From NCBI RefSeq assembly GCF_001597735.1, contig NZ_LUTS01000013.1:1-60189 (forward strand): a stretch of 60,189 nt of DNA, read 5' to 3'. The position numbers were made by a program, and so were the translations under genes. Below are positions 55,505 through 60,189 of the stretch, piece by piece. Source of the DNA: Neptuniibacter pectenicola. Its GTDB lineage: Bacteria; Pseudomonadota; Gammaproteobacteria; Pseudomonadales; Balneatricaceae. The first letter of the stretch is position 1; every line of letters begins with the position of its first letter. The notes beneath the pieces were generated by a model. It was given only the letters and a program-made list of their open reading frames with translations. It made no database searches and was not told the DNA's origin.

Positions 55505-55954
55505 ATGCGTCTTTTATTTACGAGTTTGTTTTTTCTATTCTCTAGCTTTTGTTTCGCTGATACGCTGCAACAATCTCCAGTGACCCCTGATGTGGCGCCG
55601 CATTATTTGGCGTTAATAAAAACAAACTCACCCAGCGAAGTTGAGATGTTATTTAAGCGGGCAAGTATGCTGGCGGATGATGTTGAGAACTTAAATGCTT
55701 ATGAGCCTATTGTTTTTGTCTTACATGGTGACGAGGCGCACGCATTTCGTCAGCGTAATATGGAGCAGTATAAGGAGTTGCTTGATTTAGCTGAGCGACT
55801 TGAGAAAAAACACGTTATTGATATTCGAGTTTGTGAAACGTGGATGCGTAAGAATAATGTGGATCGTTCTGAGCTACCTGATTTTATCGACACGGTGCCG
55901 TTAGGTCCGGCAGAAAAAGCGGAGCTTCGTCGCCAAGGTTATATTTACTTTTAA
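55505..55954 (+). CDS. Exported DsrE-like protein
   Basis: 149 residues with a signal peptide ([20 protein letters not shown]). The rest suits the DsrE/F fold: a [17 protein letters not shown] helix, [14 protein letters not shown], a [26 protein letters not shown] segment with one Cys near residue 117, and a C-terminal helix. Unlike cytoplasmic sulfur-relay DsrE proteins it is periplasmic. Function unknown. AAGGAGAG precedes the ATG. Confidence 0.75.
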   Translation: MRLLFTSLFFLFSSFCFADTLQQSPVTPDVAPHYLALIKTNSPSEVEMLFKRASMLADDVENLNAYEPIVFVLHGDEAHAFRQRNMEQYKELLDLAERLEKKHVIDIRVCETWMRKNNVDRSELPDFIDTVPLGPAEKAELRRQGYIYF

Positions 55955-55969
55955 CGAGGCCTTTTTCCA

Positions 55970-57076
55970 TTAGGCTTGATAGATAGCGCCTAAAATTCGC
56001 TCGCCTCTTGCGCCGGTTACGCTGGTTTTGTTCCCACTCTTTCCCTCTAGGCATCGTTTCGCTAACCACGCAAACGCTGCCGCTTCCATCCAGTCCGCAT
56101 TGATGCCAGCATTGTCGGTTGTGCAAACGTTGTTGTTGGGTAATAGCGCTTGTAATCTCGCCATTAGAGCATTGTTTCTGCTGCCGCCTCCGCATACGAA
56201 GAGTTCGAACGTTGTGCTTGGCACGTATGTATTTATCGCATTGACGACTGTTTGTGCGGTGAGCTCAAGTAAAGTGGCTTGTACATCTACGGGGGAAGTA
56301 GAGTAGGGCTCTACTTGCTGAGTCAGCCAATCAAGATGGAACTGCTCACGCCCCGTGCTTTTGGGTGGCGCCTCATGGAAGTAGGGCAGCTGGAGTAGCT
56401 TATTTAACAGTGGCAGGTCGCAGTGGCCGGACTGCGCCCATGCGCCATGTTGATCATAGGGGCTGTTTTGGTGGTGTAGAACCCAAGCATCCATCAACAC
56501 GTTGCCAGGCCCGGTATCAAAGCCAAGTACCTCGTGTTTTGGTGCTGCTGGGAGGTAGGTTAAATTGGCCATGCCGCCGATATTTAGGAGGATTCTATCG
56601 TGTTCAGGGGAGCGAAATACTGTGTCGTGGAACGCTGGTACTAAAGGCGCTCCTTGGCCTCCTGCTGCCATATCCCTACGTCGGAAATCAGTAATGGTTG
56701 TAATGCCTGTGGCTTCGGCAATGATATTTGCATCACCAATCTGTAACGTATAGTTAAATTCGGGACGGTGCCTGATCGTTTGACCGTGGCTGCCGATGGC
56801 GCGGATTTGGTTTTTGTTTAAGCCTTCATTGTGTATGAGTGAATTGATGGCCTGGGCAAACAGTTTGCCTAACTCAACATCTACGGATCCCATCAGGTCA
56901 ATTTCGTTATGACCGGGTTGGGTTAGTTGTAATATGTTTTGTTTGAGAGGTTTTGGTATCGCTTCTGAGTGCGTTGCAATGAGCTTTAATGTGGGATCAA
57001 AGCTCACTGCAGCAACATCAATGCCGTCTAAACTAGTTCCGGACATTAATCCAATGTAAATATCAGAAGCATCCAT
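55970..57076 (-). CDS. anmK: 1,6-anhydro-N-acetylmuramic acid kinase
   Basis: Recycles peptidoglycan anhydroMurNAc to MurNAc-6-phosphate. 368 residues with the ATP motif GLMSGTSLDGIDVA, GSHGQTIRH, LLNIGGMANLTYL, FDTGPGN and CGGGSRN. It follows mepM by five bases: a cell-wall endopeptidase and a recycling kinase together. Confidence 0.96.
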   Translation of the reverse strand: MDASDIYIGLMSGTSLDGIDVAAVSFDPTLKLIATHSEAIPKPLKQNILQLTQPGHNEIDLMGSVDVELGKLFAQAINSLIHNEGLNKNQIRAIGSHGQTIRHRPEFNYTLQIGDANIIAEATGITTITDFRRRDMAAGGQGAPLVPAFHDTVFRSPEHDRILLNIGGMANLTYLPAAPKHEVLGFDTGPGNVLMDAWVLHHQNSPYDQHGAWAQSGHCDLPLLNKLLQLPYFHEAPPKSTGREQFHLDWLTQQVEPYSTSPVDVQATLLELTAQTVVNAINTYVPSTTFELFVCGGGSRNNALMARLQALLPNNNVCTTDNAGINADWMEAAAFAWLAKRCLEGKSGNKTSVTGARGERILGAIYQA

Positions 57077-57081
57077 TGGTT

Positions 57082-58506
57082 CTACAATTTTTGTGTATCA
57101 AGTGCCGCGAGTGTCGTCGCTTGATAAGTTTCAAGTTGGGCCAATAGTGAGCTTGCTGTAGATTTAAACGTTGAACGTTCGCTCTCGGCAATGGGCAGTG
57201 CTTGTGGCAATTTTACGGTTAATGGGTTTTTGTGAACGCCATTAACTCTGAACTCATAATGAAGGTGTGGGCCGCTCGCGAGCCCTGTTTGACCGACAAA
57301 GCCAATAACCTGACCTTGCTGAACACGGTTGCCAGTTTTTTGCCCGCGCTTAAAATTACTCATGTGGGCGTAGAGTGTTGTTATGTTGCTGCCGTGTTGG
57401 ACAATGACCACATTGCCAAACCCGCCTTTTTTGCCGCGGAAAATGATTTTTCCATCCCCAGCTGCTTTGATTGGCGTGCCTGTTCTTGCCGCGTAATCCA
57501 CTCCTTTGTGGGCGCGAATACGATTAAGGACTGGGTGTTTTCTATTAAGGCTAAACCTAGAGCTGATACGCGCAAAGCCTACAGGTGCTCTTAAGAATGC
57601 TTTGCGCATGCTGTAGCCTTCAGGAGTGAAGTAGCTGCTCTCTCCATCGGCATTGGTATACCGTAGTGCGGTGAATTTACTGCCACGGTTGATGAACTGT
57701 GCAGCAATGATAGGGCCTTCACCGATTTTCTTGCCGTTTAAAAATTTCTCTTCATAAATGAGGCTGAAGCTATCACCTTTTCGGATATCAAGGACAAAGT
57801 CCACGTCCCAGCCGAATATGCTGGCAAGTTCCATTATCTTTTTGCTAGATAATCCTGCATCTTCGCCGGCTAAGAAGAGAGAGTCTTGGATCGTACCTGC
57901 GGTATATTTATGTTCGATATCGGGTTTGCGTTCGATAATATCAACTTTAAAACCATCATCTGTTTTTGTTAGCAGGGTGTGTTTTAGCTCAGATTGGCGA
58001 TGGCGTAGTTTGGTGAGCTCACCGTCTGTAATTAAAAAAGATAAGACTTGGCCGGGGAATAATCGAGTGAAGGATTCTGATGCTTTAGCGGCGGTCGCTA
58101 CATTATATACGTCCCGTGCAGTGAGCCCCGCTTTCTTGAACATGGATGTGAGGTTGTCACCGCTTCCGATTGTGTAATCAACCCAGTTTTCTTCTACGCT
58201 AGGCGGGGTAGCGATGGTTTCTTTTTTTTGTGTCGACTCTTCAGTGCTCGCAGTGCTTGTTTCAGCAGAAGATGGTGCTGTAGCTGTATCAGACGATTCA
58301 ATGCTTTGTGCCGGTGCCGCCATGGGGAGGTCGCCGCGTGTCGCTTCGACGTTTTCGGAGGGCAGCAACATTAATGTCAAACCTAAAATAAATACACAGG
58401 TGCTGACGGCAACCAGATGGACCGTAGGAAGTTGTTTCTGTAGCTGCTTTAAACGATATGGCACCCTAGTCCCCTTTAGCCGGTGGCTAATATATAAACG
58501 TTGCAT
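57082..58506 (-). CDS. mepM: M23 peptidoglycan endopeptidase, MepM-like
   Basis: 474 residues. An N-terminal membrane anchor (about 30-50) is followed by a Ser/Thr/Glu-rich stretch, an OapA/LysM-like domain (VDYTIGSGDNLTSMFKKAGL), a linker, and an LytM-type zinc peptidase with HKGVDYAARTGTP and GPHLHYEFRVNG. Cleaves peptide cross-links for wall growth. Divergent from tyrS as in Pseudomonas. Confidence 0.93.
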   Translation of the reverse strand: MQRLYISHRLKGTRVPYRLKQLQKQLPTVHLVAVSTCVFILGLTLMLLPSENVEATRGDLPMAAPAQSIESSDTATAPSSAETSTASTEESTQKKETIATPPSVEENWVDYTIGSGDNLTSMFKKAGLTARDVYNVATAAKASESFTRLFPGQVLSFLITDGELTKLRHRQSELKHTLLTKTDDGFKVDIIERKPDIEHKYTAGTIQDSLFLAGEDAGLSSKKIMELASIFGWDVDFVLDIRKGDSFSLIYEEKFLNGKKIGEGPIIAAQFINRGSKFTALRYTNADGESSYFTPEGYSMRKAFLRAPVGFARISSRFSLNRKHPVLNRIRAHKGVDYAARTGTPIKAAGDGKIIFRGKKGGFGNVVIVQHGSNITTLYAHMSNFKRGQKTGNRVQQGQVIGFVGQTGLASGPHLHYEFRVNGVHKNPLTVKLPQALPIAESERSTFKSTASSLLAQLETYQATTLAALDTQKL

Positions 58507-58596
58507 TATGCCATTCTCATTACAAAATGTCGGCTTTTTCGGCGTAAACTTAAGCTGCGCTTAATTAAATCAGTAAAAATATTTCCCCATGGCTAT

Positions 58597-58624
58597 TTGT
58601 TTGCTTGCCCGCTGCCGTTAAAAT
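58597..58624 (+). promoter_or_regulatory. Candidate promoter for tyrS
   Basis: TTGTTT (58597-58602), 16 bp, TAAAAT (58619-58624), about 47 bp before the ATG. Confidence 0.4.
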
Positions 58625-58670
58625 AGCCCTCTTATTTTTTTAATATCCACCTTTAAGGTTAAGCAAAGCA

Positions 58671-59969
58671 ATGAGTGAAACACTATTAGAAGATCTAAAA
58701 GCGCGTGGTTTAGTTGCGCAGATGACCAGCGAAGATGAGCTGGAAAAGCATCTATCTGAGGGTAGTGTGACGCTTTATTGTGGTTTCGATCCGACTGCTG
58801 ATAGTTTGCATATAGGTAGTTTAGTACCGTTGTTGACGCTCAAGCGTTTTCAAGCGTATGGACATAAGCCGTTAGCGCTTGTGGGTGGGGCGACAGGGCT
58901 TATTGGCGACCCTAGCTTTAAAGCACAAGAGCGAAAGTTAAATAATGATTCAACCGTAGCGAATTGGGTTGGAAAAATCAGGACGCAAGTGAGCGCGTTT
59001 ATTGATTTTGACTCAGGGGATAATAGCGCCGAGGTTGTTAATAACTTAGATTGGACGAAAAACCTCGATATTCTTACCTTTCTGCGTGATATAGGTAAGC
59101 ATTTTTCGGTCAATCAAATGATTGCAAAGGAATCGGTTAAACAGCGTATTGACCGTGAAGGTGAGGGTATCTCGTTTACCGAGTTTACCTATATGATTCT
59201 TCAATCCTATGACTTCCAGCAGCTTAACCAGTCTCATGGTTGCAGTTTGCAGATTGGTGGGTCAGATCAGTGGGGGAATATCACCGGCGGCACTGAATTA
59301 ACGCGCCGTATGAACGGTAATCAAGTGTTTGGTTTAACGTTGCCTTTGATTACAAAATCAGATGGCACTAAATTTGGTAAAACCGAGTCAGGTACGATTT
59401 GGCTTGATTCATCCAAAACGTCACCTTATGCGTTCTACCAGTTTTGGTTGCAGACGGCGGATGCTGATGTATACCGTTTTCTTCGCTACTTTACCTTTTT
59501 GTCGGTTAGCCAGATTGAGCAGATAGAAAAAGAGGATGAAGCACGCCAGGGGCGCCCTGATGGACAGCGAGTCCTAGCCGAAGAGGTGACGCGTCTAGTT
59601 CATGGTGAAGAGGGGCTTGTTGCGGCTAAACGTATTACTGAAGCGTTGTTCTCGGGTGATACCTCTACGTTAAGTGAGCAGGATTACGCGCAGCTAGCTC
59701 AGGATGGTCTTCCTTCATCCGTATTAGATGTAGCAGCGGTTTCTGATCAGCCTGTCACCGCAATTTTGGCAGATGCTGGCATGGCGCCTTCAGGTAAACA
59801 GGTAAAAGATGCTTTGCAACGAAATGCTGTCGTTGTTAACGGTATAGCTCATGGTATGGAAGATAATATGAATGCGGCAGGTATGTTCTCTGCCGAAAAA
59901 GCGCTTTTTGGTAAATACTTTTTAGTGAAGCTGGGTAAAAAGAAGCATCACTTATTCGAATTGGCGTAG
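58671..59969 (+). CDS. tyrS: Tyrosyl-tRNA synthetase
   Basis: 432 residues. Class Ic catalytic domain with the HIGH-type motif in [32 protein letters not shown] and KMSKS-type KFGKT, then an anticodon helical domain and a C-terminal S4 domain ([18 protein letters not shown]). ATG start. Followed by a terminator and an rRNA promoter. Confidence 0.97.
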   Translation: MSETLLEDLKARGLVAQMTSEDELEKHLSEGSVTLYCGFDPTADSLHIGSLVPLLTLKRFQAYGHKPLALVGGATGLIGDPSFKAQERKLNNDSTVANWVGKIRTQVSAFIDFDSGDNSAEVVNNLDWTKNLDILTFLRDIGKHFSVNQMIAKESVKQRIDREGEGISFTEFTYMILQSYDFQQLNQSHGCSLQIGGSDQWGNITGGTELTRRMNGNQVFGLTLPLITKSDGTKFGKTESGTIWLDSSKTSPYAFYQFWLQTADADVYRFLRYFTFLSVSQIEQIEKEDEARQGRPDGQRVLAEEVTRLVHGEEGLVAAKRITEALFSGDTSTLSEQDYAQLAQDGLPSSVLDVAAVSDQPVTAILADAGMAPSGKQVKDALQRNAVVVNGIAHGMEDNMNAAGMFSAEKALFGKYFLVKLGKKKHHLFELA

Positions 59970-60000
59970 GCGTTAAGCTCAGACCATTCAGGTTGTAAGG

Positions 60001-60030
60001 AAAAGCCGCTGAATATAGAGCGGCTTTTTT
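60001..60030 (+). terminator. tyrS terminator
   Basis: AAAGCCGCT, 8-base loop, AGCGGCTTT, then T run. Confidence 0.9.
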
Positions 60031-60143
60031 GTGTCTGGGGTATAGGTTGCTCGCTGTTTTGATTGCTAAGTAATCAATTTCCTCCTAATACTCGCCTAAT
60101 CTCACTTTTTTTCCTTTATTTTGCAGTTTTTTAGTTCTGGCTG

Positions 60144-60171
60144 TTGACGTTGTTTAGGAAGTGTCTATAAT
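60144..60171 (+). promoter_or_regulatory. rRNA operon promoter
   Basis: TTGACG (60144-60149), 16 bp, TATAAT (60166-60171) with a GC-rich discriminator (TCGCCGTCC) and an AT-rich UP-element-like tract upstream (about 60107-60133). This is the pattern of a growth-regulated rrn P1 promoter; tyrS precedes an rRNA operon in Pseudomonas too. The 16S gene lies beyond the window. Confidence 0.75.
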
Positions 60172-60189
60172 TCGCCGTCCTTGCTTAGG

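Overview
This window looks like a core-chromosome segment of a marine-type gammaproteobacterium of the Pseudomonadales/Oceanospirillales group. That placement is inferred from gene content and order and was not tested by search. Much of the order matches what I know of Pseudomonas: carAB-greA-yhbY-rlmE-ftsH-folP-glmM-tpiA-secG-tRNAs-rimP-nusA-infB-rbfA-truB-rpsO-pnp; dksA-gluQ-cbrX-cbrA-cbrB-pcnB-folK-panB-panC; argC-erpA-anmK-mepM-tyrS followed by an rRNA operon. The window opens in the 3' end of a 5S rRNA and closes on a strong rRNA-type promoter pointing the same way, so it is probably the stretch between two co-directional rrn operons.

Layout. 1-1054: end of 5S, its terminator and a periplasmic solute-binding protein. 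1055-7320: carAB (behind a terminator/antiterminator leader), greA, and the divergent yhbY/rlmE pair. 7415-12871: ftsH, folP, glmM, tpiA, secG. 12891-13211: tRNA-Leu(GAG), initiator tRNA and two terminators in series. 13299-21993: rimP-nusA-infB-rbfA-truB-rpsO-pnp, the translation and RNA-turnover operon. 22256-28695: accessory genes (MocR-type regulator and divergent EamA exporter, RsmC-like and RsuA rRNA modification enzymes, a double-domain QueD-like protein, a thiolase). 29086-39167 (minus strand): pantothenate and folate genes, poly(A) polymerase, the CbrA/CbrB two-component system, GluQ and DksA. 39447-46172: aminotransferase-sfsA, a Rieske protein coupled to a phosphotransferase/P-loop fusion, and PBP1b with a TPR lipoprotein. 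46270-50542 (minus strand): membrane protein, hemL, thiE, a ClC protein. 50840-53473: nitric-oxide-response cluster (small membrane protein, hemerythrin, flavohaemoglobin, NsrR). 53857-60030: argC, erpA, a DsrE-like exported protein, anmK, an M23 endopeptidase and tyrS.

The most notable observation is the 617-bp gap between cbrB and pcnB. In Pseudomonas this is the site of the CrcZ small RNA, the decoy that titrates Hfq/Crc in carbon catabolite repression. Here the minus strand carries a -24/-12 (sigma-54) promoter, a phased array of TAACAA/GTAACA repeats upstream at enhancer distance, and four clusters of AAnAAnAA motifs downstream, one of them held in a hairpin loop. A 56-residue membrane ORF matching the position and overlap of cbrX lies between gluQ and cbrA. 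Together these predict a complete CbrX-CbrA-CbrB-CrcZ module. Other points of interest are the carA leader, a 20-bp hairpin before pnp, a QueD-like protein whose active-site residues are split between two half-domains, a ClC protein lacking the proton glutamate, and several unexplained palindromes and direct repeats.
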